From Anthocerotibacter panamensis C109 (GTDB taxonomy: Bacteria > Cyanobacteriota > Cyanobacteriia > Gloeobacterales > Anthocerotibacteraceae): 64,000 nucleotides of DNA. The stretch lies in contig NZ_CP062698.1 in assembly GCF_018389385.1 (NCBI RefSeq), positions 4,123,798-4,187,797 on the forward strand, in the 5' to 3' direction. Shown here one piece after another: positions 30,859 through 39,950 of this stretch. How positions within the stretch are numbered: position 1 is the first letter of the stretch; each line of letters starts with the position of its first letter. The translations under genes and the position numbers were made by a program. Below the pieces are notes generated by a model, which did not search any database, was not told the origin of the DNA, and was given only the letters and a program-made list of their open reading frames with translations.

Positions 30859-32532
30859 ATGCTTAGAATGAGTGGGCTCGTACGTTCGCTGAAGCAGTAC
30901 TTTTTTCTTCTGGCTTGGTTGGTAGTTCTCGTTCCTCCGGTCTGGGCCTGGGACTCAGGAGATTTTCCTATCAAAGTCTATATCAGCCCGTATATCAGTG
31001 GCACGCAAAAAGAGGACCAACCGGGTCAGCCGGTACCCCAATCCGCGCTCCAGGCGCTTCGTCAAGGGGTTCTGGACTGGAACCGACTCCTGCTACAGCT
31101 ACCATCCCAGCCCAGTAATGAGGCGTACACCCTTGTCTTGGATAAGCATGGCGGAGAGCAGGACGCTGAGAACCTTTTCAAGTTGGGATTCCTGGAGTTT
31201 ACTGCGCGACGGGAACAGGCAGACCTCTTTATTGAAGCGGTCGATGTTTTTAATCTGACTGGTGTAGACAACCCCGAAGACGAAGCCACCATTGGCTACT
31301 TCAGCTCAGGGCGGGGCTATCGCATTGGGAAGATTGCCATGGCCCTGCGCAAATTCGTGCCCAACCCCTTAGTCGTCGAGGGTTACAGCCCTCCCAATCG
31401 GGGCCGCTATAGCAAGTTGCCCAGAGACGAACTAGACCTCAGGCTCACCCTCATTCATGAAGTGGGCCACGCCTTGGGGTTAGACCATGTGACAGACCAG
31501 AAGTGCAATGTCTTGGCTCCCTCCAAATTCAACTGCTATTTTGACCCCCCTCCTGAATGCCGCTATCAGGACGAGCGCGACCGTCAGGTGGTCTGCATCG
31601 TCATCCTCGACAAGCAACTGCGTGCAGTAGAAGGCCAGTTAACGGCGGCTGTGGGCAAGGGAACAGGCAGCAAAACGGCGCTCAATAGCTACATCAATGG
31701 GATCAGCAGCCGTTTGTTGCAGCAGCTACCCAAGGCAGGAGCAATCAAGACCAAGGGTGCTTTACAACTCAAAATCACGCTTCAGGGCACGCTCAAAGAA
31801 GCAAAAGTCACCCAGACCTTTGGAGACCCAGAGCTAGACCAAAGGATTGTCGCCTTGGTGCAGCGTTTAACCCCCTTCGCGCCCTTGCCGGTTGGCTATC
31901 CCGCACCGGAGGTAGCGTTTGAACTCTCCTACGTACCGCCCAATACTTTTAAAGACTATTTGGATGGCGTGAATCAAAAAATTCGCAAAAATCTCTCCAC
32001 GATCGAGCCGCTGCAAGCCCTTGGCTCAATAGAGATCCACCTCACGGACCAAGGGGAACTGAAGAGCTACAAAATCCTCCAAACCTTTGGCAGCAAAGAA
32101 ATTGACCGCCACATGGCGGAGCTTATCGAGCGCATCACCCCTTTTGATCCTGTCCCCAACCTGCAAGCCAATGGCGAAATCTACGGAGTCTTCTACTATG
32201 GTCCAGTTGCCCCAGACCTAGCGCCGACAGATACACTGCGCCCTGTAGACTTAACGGTCTACCTCAGCGACCTCAAAAAGCGCGTCCAACCTAATTGGGC
32301 TATCTTCCCAACGCAGGAACCACGGCGGGCCATTGTGGCTTTCACTATTTTCAAGGATGGAACGTTGACCAATGTGCATATACAAGAATCTTCCGGGGAT
32401 AAAGGCTTTGACGCTGCTGCGCTGACTACCCTACGCCGAACGACGTTTGCCCCTTTACCTCCGGGTAACACTCCAGAAAGTGTCAATTTCATGTACACTT
32501 TTGAACTCCGTCCACGCTCCACCAAACCTTAA
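30859..32532 (+). CDS. Secreted M10-like metalloprotease domain fused to three TonB-C-like domains
   Basis: 557 residues. A signal peptide (YFFLLAWLVVLVPPVWAW) is followed by a matrixin-like zinc protease domain, residues about 35-240, with HEVGHALGLDH at 200-210. The Met-turn is not standard (CNVLAPSKFN, Leu in place of Met), and several cysteines follow (CYFDPPPEC). Then come three repeats of about 85 residues (274-360, 362-450, 465-555), each with the TonB C-terminal pattern: a strand-rich opening, a 'GxLxxxxxxxxFGxxELDxxxxxLxxxxxPFxPLP' middle, and a final strand. The third is most canonical (DGTLTNVHIQESSGDKGFDAAAL). It acts outside the cytoplasm. Whether it is an active protease needs testing. 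Confidence 0.75.
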   Translation: MLRMSGLVRSLKQYFFLLAWLVVLVPPVWAWDSGDFPIKVYISPYISGTQKEDQPGQPVPQSALQALRQGVLDWNRLLLQLPSQPSNEAYTLVLDKHGGEQDAENLFKLGFLEFTARREQADLFIEAVDVFNLTGVDNPEDEATIGYFSSGRGYRIGKIAMALRKFVPNPLVVEGYSPPNRGRYSKLPRDELDLRLTLIHEVGHALGLDHVTDQKCNVLAPSKFNCYFDPPPECRYQDERDRQVVCIVILDKQLRAVEGQLTAAVGKGTGSKTALNSYINGISSRLLQQLPKAGAIKTKGALQLKITLQGTLKEAKVTQTFGDPELDQRIVALVQRLTPFAPLPVGYPAPEVAFELSYVPPNTFKDYLDGVNQKIRKNLSTIEPLQALGSIEIHLTDQGELKSYKILQTFGSKEIDRHMAELIERITPFDPVPNLQANGEIYGVFYYGPVAPDLAPTDTLRPVDLTVYLSDLKKRVQPNWAIFPTQEPRRAIVAFTIFKDGTLTNVHIQESSGDKGFDAAALTTLRRTTFAPLPPGNTPESVNFMYTFELRPRSTKP

Positions 32533-32588
32533 AACCGGACTCCGGCTCGCCGACGGGCAAGCCTATAATCTGGTCTAAACTAGCCTGT

Positions 32589-34253
32589 ATGCCTATGAGC
32601 ACCACGCACCGTGTGACTGGTCCCGCCAGCCGCAGCCCCGTCCTCGCCCGTCGGGGGATGGCTGCTACCAGCCATCCTCTAGCGACCCAGATTGCGCTCG
32701 ATATCCTCAAACAGGGCGGGACCGCCGTAGATGCTGCTATTGCTGCCAATGCGGCCCTGTGCTTGATGGAGCCGACCGGTTGCGGTCTGGGGGGCGACCT
32801 TTTTGCTCTGGTTTGGGACCCTGCTTCCCATAAACTCCATGGGCTCAACGGCAGTGGGCACTCCGCGCAAGGGCTGACCCTCGCGCACCTGAAGCAGATC
32901 CTGGGCAACCAGCCGCATATCCCACTCCTAGGGCCGCTTTCGGTCACGGTGCCGGGGGCTGTCGCTGGCTGGTTTGCACTCCAGAATCGGTTTGGAAGGC
33001 TAGAGATGGCCCAGATCCTAGCGCCAACCATCGCCTACGCTCGTGCCGGGGTTGCGGTGCCCAAAATCATCGCCGCCGCCTGGAATGACAACCTGAAGCG
33101 CTTTGAGCAGGGACAAGCCCAGATCCCGCAAGGGGATGGCCTGCGGACCTTTGCACCCCGAGGACGGGCTCCTCTGGAGGGTGAAGTCTTCACCAACCCG
33201 GACCTCGCTTGGACGCTCGAGCGGCTGGCTGTGGACGGGCGGGCAGCATTCTATAGCGGGGAGATCGCACAAAAGTTGGTCGCCTACCTTGGACGCGTGG
33301 GCAGCTTCCTCCAAAAAATCGATTTTCAAGAGCACCAGAGCACTTGGGTCGAGCCCGTCTCGGTCAACTATCGGGGCTACGATATCTATGAACTGCCCCC
33401 TAGCAGCCAGGGGATAGCCGCCCTCCAGATGCTCAACATGCTCGAAGGCTACGACCTCCAGGCCATGGGCCACAACAGCGCTGACTATCTGCATCTGCAT
33501 GTGGAAGTCAAAAAACTAGCTTTTGCTGACCGCGCGCGCTACTACGCCGACCCAGATGTTTACCCAGCCCCCGTGACTGCCCTGTGCTCTAAAGACTACG
33601 CCGCCCAACGCCGTCGGGAGATTGACCCACAACGGGCTCAGGCCAGGGTTTCTGCTGGGAGCTTGGGGGGGAGCGATACGGTTTACCTGACGGTGGCTGA
33701 CAGCACAGGCATGATGGTTTCCTTGATCCAAAGCAACTACTGGGGGATGGGGGGTGGGTTGGTGCCGGATGGGTTGGGCTTTATGCTCCAGAACCGGGGG
33801 GCGCAGTTCACGCTTGAAGAAGGCCACCCCAATGCCTACGCTCCCGGCAAGCGGCCTTTTCACACGATTATCCCAGCGTTTGTCCTTAAAGAGGGCGAGC
33901 CCTGGCTGAGTCTGGGGGTGATGGGGGGCGAGATGCAGCCTCAGGGCCATGTGCAGGTGCTCTGCAACATCATCGACTTCGGCATGGATATCCAGGCGGC
34001 GGGAGATAGCGCCCGCTACTTCCACTTTGGGGACAATGACCCCGATGGACACCAGATGACCGATGGTGGGAGCCTAGCCCTCGAGCGCGGTATCTCCCGC
34101 AACGTGCGAGAAGCCTTGGTGCAGCGGGGACACCAACTACGCCTTGCTCCGGGGAGTTTTGGGGGGTACCAGGCAATCTACTGGGACCGGGTGCAGGGGG
34201 TCTATCACGGGGCTTCGGAGATGCGCAAAGACGGCCAAGCTGCGGGGTACTGA
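32589..34253 (+). CDS. ggt: Gamma-glutamyltransferase family protein
   Basis: 554 residues of the N-terminal nucleophile GGT family. It opens with GMAATSHPLATQIALDILKQGGTAVDAAIAANAAL and GLGGDLFALVWD. The autoprocessing point precedes the Thr of GGSDTVYLTVADSTG (about residue 362), followed by SNYWGMGGGLVPDGLGFMLQNRG. It would hydrolyse or transfer gamma-glutamyl groups, for example from glutathione; the family also includes acylases. No signal peptide is visible, unlike many periplasmic GGTs. It lies just upstream of a GST gene, hinting at shared glutathione metabolism. Confidence 0.87.
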   Translation: MPMSTTHRVTGPASRSPVLARRGMAATSHPLATQIALDILKQGGTAVDAAIAANAALCLMEPTGCGLGGDLFALVWDPASHKLHGLNGSGHSAQGLTLAHLKQILGNQPHIPLLGPLSVTVPGAVAGWFALQNRFGRLEMAQILAPTIAYARAGVAVPKIIAAAWNDNLKRFEQGQAQIPQGDGLRTFAPRGRAPLEGEVFTNPDLAWTLERLAVDGRAAFYSGEIAQKLVAYLGRVGSFLQKIDFQEHQSTWVEPVSVNYRGYDIYELPPSSQGIAALQMLNMLEGYDLQAMGHNSADYLHLHVEVKKLAFADRARYYADPDVYPAPVTALCSKDYAAQRRREIDPQRAQARVSAGSLGGSDTVYLTVADSTGMMVSLIQSNYWGMGGGLVPDGLGFMLQNRGAQFTLEEGHPNAYAPGKRPFHTIIPAFVLKEGEPWLSLGVMGGEMQPQGHVQVLCNIIDFGMDIQAAGDSARYFHFGDNDPDGHQMTDGGSLALERGISRNVREALVQRGHQLRLAPGSFGGYQAIYWDRVQGVYHGASEMRKDGQAAGY

Positions 34254-34320
34254 CCGGTTGGCTATAGTGGTTTAAGAGCAATGAAATATCCGTCCAAAAC
34301 CCCGCAGGAGACGTTACCCC

Positions 34321-35016
34321 ATGATTGACCTTTATTACTGGCCCACACCGAACGGCCATAAGATCACGATTTTCCTGGAAGAGTGTGGACTGCCGTACAC
34401 GATCAAACCCGTCAATATTGCCAAAGGCGAACAGTTTGACCCCGAGTTTCTGAAAATCGCCCCGAATAACCGGATGCCCGCCATCGTGGACCATGCCCCG
34501 TCTGACGGGGGCGGACCCCTCAGTATCTTTGAGTCTGGAGCGATTTTACAGTACCTAGCCGAGAAGACCGGTCAATTCCTCCCCCAAGACCTCAGGGGGC
34601 GGGTCGAGACGATGCAGTGGCTCTTCTGGCAGATGGCTGGACTTGGCCCTATGCTTGGTCAGAACCATCACTTTGTCACCTACGCGCCCGAAAAAATTCC
34701 CTACGCCATCGAGCGCTATGTCAAAGAAACCCAACGGCTCTACGGTGTCCTTGACGAACGGTTGGCTGACCGGGAATATATCGCCGGACCCTATTCGATT
34801 GCTGATATGGCAGCCTACCCCTGGATCGTGCCCCACGAGCGGCAACAGCAGGACCTGAACGACTTCCCCCATGTCAAGCGCTGGTTCACCGCGATCCAAG
34901 CCCGTCCAGCCGTGCAACGCGCCTACCAGAAAGCCGAGCAACTGAAGGCTCCCCCGACCATCACCGAAGATTCCCGCGCTATCCTCTTCGGTCAAGGCCG
35001 TCGTCCGCAAGCCTAA
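34321..35016 (+). CDS. Glutathione S-transferase (YfcG/Ure2p-like)
   Basis: 231 residues: N-terminal thioredoxin fold (IDLYYWPTPNGHKITIFLEECGLPY, PNNRMPAIVDH with the cis-Pro, IFESGAILQYLAEKTG with the glutathione-binding ES pair) and C-terminal all-helical domain (YSIADMAAYPWIVPHERQQQDLNDFP). The TPNGHK segment is the signature of the nu-class YfcG/Ure2p group, which act as disulfide-bond oxidoreductases rather than classic transferases. It follows ggt by 67 bp and overlaps the convergent dacB by four bases. Confidence 0.9.
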   Translation: MIDLYYWPTPNGHKITIFLEECGLPYTIKPVNIAKGEQFDPEFLKIAPNNRMPAIVDHAPSDGGGPLSIFESGAILQYLAEKTGQFLPQDLRGRVETMQWLFWQMAGLGPMLGQNHHFVTYAPEKIPYAIERYVKETQRLYGVLDERLADREYIAGPYSIADMAAYPWIVPHERQQQDLNDFPHVKRWFTAIQARPAVQRAYQKAEQLKAPPTITEDSRAILFGQGRRPQA

Positions 35017-36338
35017 GGCCCACTCACGGCAGGGGATACAGGGAGCACATGCACCGTCACGGGGCTAAGCAGTTCTTGAGGATCAGGCGCTAGCGTCATC
35101 TGCTCCGCCCCTCCCCCTCCTACTAATAGCCGCTCGTCTACAAAACCCCGACTGAAAAGCAAAACCCCACCCTCAGGTCGACCATAGCGAGCCTGAAGCA
35201 TATTCAAAAACCAGTCCTGTAGTTTGCGTAGCGTAGCTACCGGACCTTGGTTGAGTAGGACAAAGCGCAGTGGACCCTGGCTGGAAGTCTCGACTACCCC
35301 CGCCAGACAACTCACGCCATTTAACGTCCCGGTCTTAGCCACGATCCCGGCGGGCATCCCTCGACGGTGGAGCGTCCCTGGTTCTGGTCCCTTGACTGCC
35401 AGCACATCCGCCAACTGGAGCCCCGCATGATCCATATGGCCCTGGAGCGCATTTAAAATGGTCGCCACGGCCTCAGGGGTAAATTTGTTGCCGCGCCCCA
35501 GCCCCGAGGAGGTCTCGACACTGATGGCCTGGGGGGGGATGGACCAAGTCTGGCTCAATTGCTGACGGATCGCCCAGGGTCCACCCGCAGTCAAGCCCAG
35601 CATATTGGCGAGGGGATTGCTGCTGTAGGCATTCATCCGCTTGGCAATCTTCCATAGCGGTAAAGAGGGATAAACCGTCAGGGGCTCCGTTTCCGGCGGG
35701 ACGGGCAAGGCGTTTACCGTTCGGGCGATGCCCTGGATGCGGACCGCCGGAGCCGGACGGACTAGACAACAGGGGTGGTTACCCGCAGCTAGACTGCGGT
35801 AGCGTTTGGACACTGTCGGACTCCAAAGTCCCCGGTTGAGGGCGACGCGCAAGGTGTTGGCACTGGCCTGGGGATTGACCGAAAAATTCATCCAAAAGGG
35901 ACCGCTCACCACCAAGGCCCCTGTCACGCTGCGGATTCCCATGTCTTCGAGGCGGTGTCCCAGGGTAAAGCCGTCCTCCCACAAAAAAAGCGGGTCTTCG
36001 CCGCCCTGGAGGTAGAGGTCGCCCTGGAGGACCCCATTGCTGATTGGCCCAGTGGCCCAAATTTTGGTCTCAAACTGGTGGTTGACCCCCCAGCGGTCCA
36101 TCGCCGCGAGGGTGGTGGCAAGCTTGGTCACGGAAGCAGCAGGCAGGGGAGCACCGCCCTGAAAATTCTCCAGCACCCGCCCCTCTTGGTTTAGGACCAG
36201 CACGCCTTGGAGTCGAGGATTGACCCGATTGGCCTTGAGTTTGGTCTGCAAAGCATCCCAGAGTGGCCCCGCTTGACCGGAGGGAGCCCCCAGCAAACTC
36301 CCCAGGACCAGCAACACCGGCCACATCCGTTTATTCAT
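35013..36338 (-). CDS. dacB: D-alanyl-D-alanine carboxypeptidase/endopeptidase (S13, DacB/PBP4 type)
   Basis: 441 residues from the ATG at 36338 (GGGAG six bases upstream). Signal peptide (WPVLLVLGSLLGAPSGQAG). Penicillin-binding motifs: SxxK as SVTKLATTLAAMD near residue 75, SxN as YSSNPLANML near 240, and KTG as VAKTGTLNGVSCLAGV near 340. S13 enzymes trim or cut peptidoglycan cross-links in the periplasm. The C-terminus carries a Gly-rich extra stretch (LLVGGGGAEQMTLAP). Confidence 0.92.
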   Translation of the reverse strand: MNKRMWPVLLVLGSLLGAPSGQAGPLWDALQTKLKANRVNPRLQGVLVLNQEGRVLENFQGGAPLPAASVTKLATTLAAMDRWGVNHQFETKIWATGPISNGVLQGDLYLQGGEDPLFLWEDGFTLGHRLEDMGIRSVTGALVVSGPFWMNFSVNPQASANTLRVALNRGLWSPTVSKRYRSLAAGNHPCCLVRPAPAVRIQGIARTVNALPVPPETEPLTVYPSLPLWKIAKRMNAYSSNPLANMLGLTAGGPWAIRQQLSQTWSIPPQAISVETSSGLGRGNKFTPEAVATILNALQGHMDHAGLQLADVLAVKGPEPGTLHRRGMPAGIVAKTGTLNGVSCLAGVVETSSQGPLRFVLLNQGPVATLRKLQDWFLNMLQARYGRPEGGVLLFSRGFVDERLLVGGGGAEQMTLAPDPQELLSPVTVHVLPVSPAVSGP

Positions 36339-36532
36339 GCCCGACTCCCGCACACCTGTCGTTACCATAAGTCCCTAGTCGTTTTATGAATGTTCACGAC
36401 TAGCAGAATGACCAGATATACCTTACCGAAGTTCCTCTACCCTTTTGAGCTTAATGTTCTTTTTTGTCACAAGCGCTCATAATTCACGGTTAAACCAGTT
36501 GGGGCCACCCATCCCAGGTAGCCCCATGCAGG

Positions 36533-37051
36533 TTAGCTGCAATCAGAACCTTGGGGGGTGTCCAGGTCTGGCTCTTTAGTAAAGTCGCTGGGGTGAATTT
36601 TGTCTAAGAAGTCGCGGAAGGCTTCTCGCTCGGCCTCGTCGGCATCCTGGTCAACGGGCATTGAAGCGTGGGCAATGACCTCTTCAGTGGCCCAGATCGG
36701 GGTATTGTTGCGTAGCGCCAGGGCCACGGCATCGCTGGGACGGGCATCAATTTCTTTTTTCGTCTCTCCTTGATGCACGGTCAAGACTGCAAAAAAGGTG
36801 CTGTCTTGGAGCGAGTGAATCACAATTTTGACCAGCTTGAAGTCCCATGAGTGCAGGAAATTAGTGAAGAGGTCATGGGTCATCGGACGGGTAGTTTTTT
36901 GCCCTTCGAGCGCCTGGATGATGGCGCTAGCTTCAGCGCGACCAATCCAAATGGGCAGAGCACGGCGGTCCGCCGTATCCCGCAGGACCAAAATCGGTGA
37001 GCGGTTGACGGCATCTAGGGCAATCCCTGCCACTTTCATTTCTACAGCCAT
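36533..37051 (-). CDS. Bifunctional nuclease-domain (BFN, DUF151) protein
   Basis: About 172 residues from the ATG at 37051 (GGAGGGG about a dozen bases upstream); the frame opens 12 codons earlier. It matches the BFN domain: KVAGIALDAVNRSPILVLRD, LPIWIGRAEASAIIQALEGQKTTRPMTHDLFTNFL, and IDARPSDAVALALRNNTPIWATEEV. The C-terminus is acidic (DQDADEAEREAFRDFLDKIHPSDF), the usual UvrB/C-like tail. Plant BFN homologues have RNase/DNase activity; the bacterial role is poorly known. Confidence 0.88.
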   Translation of the reverse strand: MAVEMKVAGIALDAVNRSPILVLRDTADRRALPIWIGRAEASAIIQALEGQKTTRPMTHDLFTNFLHSWDFKLVKIVIHSLQDSTFFAVLTVHQGETKKEIDARPSDAVALALRNNTPIWATEEVIAHASMPVDQDADEAEREAFRDFLDKIHPSDFTKEPDLDTPQGSDCS

Positions 37052-37128
37052 AGGACCACAGCCCCTCCGGGCCAGAATGCTTCCCATAGTATAGACAGGA
37101 ACCGCAGGGCAGTAACCAAGACGATCCC

Positions 37129-37680
37129 TCAGGTGCGCAGGGAATTACGTGCTTCCTCGACCGCTTCCTGGCATTGGCGTACGTCTTGGACTGTACCGGT
37201 CTGATTGCCATACCAGAGCCGCTCATAGGTCTGAATGAGCCGGGTGAGCGGGGCGCTCAGGTGCGCATAGGGCTCCAGGTCCTGGAGGTATTCGAAGTTG
37301 GTGCGGGTGGGCTGGTAGCGCACTTGTTGCTGTTGGTCTAGCCAGAGGAGGAGGGTCAAATACCAGGCGCGACAGGCTCCTCGGTAGTCACTGCGCAGGG
37401 TCAATTCCTGAGCTACACGGGTCCACTGCTGCCAAGAGGCATCAGTCTGAGCGGGCAGGGGGCGCTCAGCAGCCAGATTTCGGGAGGCAGGACGCAAGAC
37501 CGGGAGCAATTGCCAGACCATCAGCCCGATGAGCAAAACCAAAAGACCTATTCCCACCCAAAAAATTAGATTTGCTTGTCCTTCAGAGAGCCCAGGGAAG
37601 TCAAACTGCGCTGGGGTGTCCCTTATGCGAAACTGTCCCGATTGGCGCAATTCTTCCAACAACGGTTCTACCCTGGGCAT
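37129..37680 (-). CDS. Membrane protein with DUF4129 domain
   Basis: 183 residues: an N-terminal soluble part, one transmembrane helix (ANLIFWVGIGLLVLLIGLMVWQLLPVL, about 37-62), then a DUF4129 domain (DYRGACRAWYLTLLLWLDQQQQVRYQPTRTNFEYLQDL, LIQTYERLWYGNQT). DUF4129 often ends transglutaminase-like membrane proteins or stands in MoxR-linked operons. Its ATG shares a base with the stop of the upstream gene (TAATG), so translation is coupled with the TPR-membrane protein. Function unknown. Confidence 0.8.
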   Translation of the reverse strand: MPRVEPLLEELRQSGQFRIRDTPAQFDFPGLSEGQANLIFWVGIGLLVLLIGLMVWQLLPVLRPASRNLAAERPLPAQTDASWQQWTRVAQELTLRSDYRGACRAWYLTLLLWLDQQQQVRYQPTRTNFEYLQDLEPYAHLSAPLTRLIQTYERLWYGNQTGTVQDVRQCQEAVEEARNSLRT

Positions 37681-39002
37681 TAAGCGTCCCCCAACTGCTG
37701 GATCAAGTCCAAGCCCTCTTTGCGCACCCGCAAGTCATAGTACCAAACCGACAGCGTCGTCCACCACAGGGGGGTAATCAGCACCGTCAAGGCTAGTACT
37801 GGAAAGTTGAGCAGCAAGGTCAGGCCAATCCTCCCCAGGTCATCGGAGATGGTAATACCCAGGGACTGGAGGAGTAGACTAGCCAAGGTTTGGAACAGTA
37901 GATTAGGCACTATCGTCACCACTCCATTGAGGAGCGTAAGCAACGATAAGACCCCAAAACTCCGCCCGAAAGCCCCCTTGGTCAAGGCCCAACTGCGCCG
38001 CATAGCTGCCCAAGCCCCGAGGTCTTCGACCATGATTGCGGGGATAGCCGCCTGAAGGCGCACGATACAAACCAAGCTCCCCAAGAACCCGGCAACCACC
38101 GTGGCGAAGACCAACAAGGTGCCAAAGGAACTTGCTATTTCAGCACTGCTTGTCGCAAACCCAAGGAGCACAATGGACAGGGTAATTAGAATAATGCCCA
38201 AGATAGAAATCACCAAGTAGGGCAGCAAGAAAAAGCTCGCTACTAGCAGACTAGCCCAGTAGAGCGTCCAACCCTTAGCACGGGCCAAGGCTTTTGCCGC
38301 AACGGGGTCGTAGTTGCGCTGCGTCAGGTCATCAAAGGTAAGCTGTTGTACCAACCCCTGGAAGACCATATAGGGACGCAAAGCCAGCGTGAATGCCCCG
38401 CCCACAAGAAAGAGCACGACAAGAGAAGCAGACAGCGTGACTTGAGGGTTAGTATTTTGCTGAAACCCTACGTCTAGTCCAGTAAAGCTGAGCACTACTC
38501 GTGTACTTAAACCCGCGACAGTAGTAATCGAAAAAACCCACAGATTACCCACCAATGCCGCTTTAGCATAATCCTTGAACCGAAGACGGTATGTCGTGAC
38601 GCCCTCTGAAATAATATCGCCAACACTCCGGGACCGAGCTATGGGCTCCTTGAGGACTTGCGGCTTCCAGGACGTTTGGTAGCTGGTTAGCGGCGGCGGT
38701 GGGCTAGTGACAAAATCGCTGTAGGCAGGCGGCGGGGGAGCGTAGGAACTCCCTGCCCCTTGGCATTCGCGGACCCCCCGATTGGCGACTTTACGGACCA
38801 CAGGGTCTTCACTCTGGGCCAACTCCAAAAAAATACGTAGGGCTGTATTTAGGTTACCTAGCTTCTGATAAGTGGTTGCTTGCCAGATGCGTACTGCGAG
38901 ATCGTTGGGCTCACTCAGGGCAGCCAGTTCGAAAAGACGACCGGCTTCTTCGTAGTTGCCTTCTTCAAAGGCGACCATTCCTTCACGGAAGGCAGCAGAC
39001 AT
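37680..39002 (-). CDS. TPR-containing polytopic membrane protein
   Basis: 440 residues. Residues 1-80 hold tetratricopeptide-like repeats (GMVAFEEGNYEEAGRLFELAALSEPNDL, IWQATTYQKLGNLNTALRIFLEL). A Pro/Ser linker follows, and from about 150 to the end there are roughly six hydrophobic segments (for example LVVLFLVGGAFTLALRPYMVF, LVASFFLLPYLVISILGIILITLSIVLLGF) resembling the GPDPase-membrane/DUF975-type fold. It ends VWYYDLRVRKEGLDLIQQLGDA. Coupled to the DUF4129 gene, and upstream lies a decayed paralogue. A possible role in envelope organisation is only inferred. Confidence 0.68.
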   Translation of the reverse strand: MSAAFREGMVAFEEGNYEEAGRLFELAALSEPNDLAVRIWQATTYQKLGNLNTALRIFLELAQSEDPVVRKVANRGVRECQGAGSSYAPPPPAYSDFVTSPPPPLTSYQTSWKPQVLKEPIARSRSVGDIISEGVTTYRLRFKDYAKAALVGNLWVFSITTVAGLSTRVVLSFTGLDVGFQQNTNPQVTLSASLVVLFLVGGAFTLALRPYMVFQGLVQQLTFDDLTQRNYDPVAAKALARAKGWTLYWASLLVASFFLLPYLVISILGIILITLSIVLLGFATSSAEIASSFGTLLVFATVVAGFLGSLVCIVRLQAAIPAIMVEDLGAWAAMRRSWALTKGAFGRSFGVLSLLTLLNGVVTIVPNLLFQTLASLLLQSLGITISDDLGRIGLTLLLNFPVLALTVLITPLWWTTLSVWYYDLRVRKEGLDLIQQLGDA

Positions 39003-39076
39003 AACCGGCTCCTCGTATGATTTGCGGACCTCGCCAGGGCTGTGTCAGTTTTGCGTTTAGCATGTTTGACCTCAAC

Positions 39077-39845
39077 TCAAGAAATGGACTCACCCAGTTG
39101 CTGCACAAGATCCAGCCCTTCCTTACGCGCGCGCAGGTCGTAATACCAGGCGGTAAAGGAGCGCCAGGATAAACAGCAACGTTACGTACACAAGATAGGG
39201 TGCAAGAACCACACTCCCCGCCCAAAAAGAGGTCCACCAACCCCTAGGCCGTATATGGCTGCGGACTTGCTGGAGGTCACTGGTCCGGTTGCTCCATTGA
39301 TCAAAGGTCCGCTGCTGAACTGTCCCTTGTGGCAAAAGAGTTACGTAGGCTCCCAGCAGTACTCCAGGGGTATCAAGTATCAAAAAAACTACCGCCATCA
39401 CCGTCAAAATCACGACGTTGTGAGACGTAAAATTGACTGAAAACTCTGCCCAGTCCACGGTCAAACCCATCGCTGAACCAACGAAACCAGCCACGAAGGA
39501 CGCGATTATGCAGCTTGCGTTCCCAAGCACAAAAGCCAGCAGGTATGCCGGGAGCGTCAGCTTGTAATACTCCCCAAAATGAGCACGGTAGAAACGCTGT
39601 CCTATGGAAATCAGGTCACCTAGCCCGCTAGGGCGGACCTGTGGTTCGGTGAGCGCAGACACCATAACTTCGGTACTCACCGGAGTAGCTTCTGTGTTGC
39701 TGCCCAGTTTTTGCTCCGCTGTGGCAATCCAGATACGTGTATCCTGAGGCTCCGCCTGTGCTGCCAGGACGAAGAAGTTTCGGGCTTGCGTGTAGTCCCC
39801 CGCCTCGAAGCAGGTGACCCCGTTGGTAAATACGTTAGACCCCAT
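39077..39845 (-). pseudogene. Decayed paralogue of the TPR-membrane protein (internal deletion plus frameshift)
   Basis: The open frame from the ATG at 39845 (GGAGG seven bases upstream) to 39123 encodes about 240 residues parallel to the 440-residue neighbour: TPR-like start (GVTCFEAGDYTQARNFFVLAAQAEPQD), GLGDLISIGQRFYRAHFGEYYKL, membrane segments, then AGSVVLAPYLVYVTLLF. There the similarity jumps over ~120 residues of the paralogue, and the tail WYYDLRARKEGLDLVQQLGES continues in another frame to a stop at 39077. In the original frame the end is the unrelated RLVLRPARA. An out-of-frame deletion has therefore fused the N-terminal half to the C-terminal tail. The truncated product might still be made. 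Confidence 0.7.
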
Positions 39846-39950
39846 CCAGCTCCCTCCAAACATAGCTGCTCATCTTATTAGCGATTTCAACCCCGCTCTC
39901 CCCAGAAAGTATACGCTGAATAAAGAATGTTTCTGTAGCATCTGCACCAG

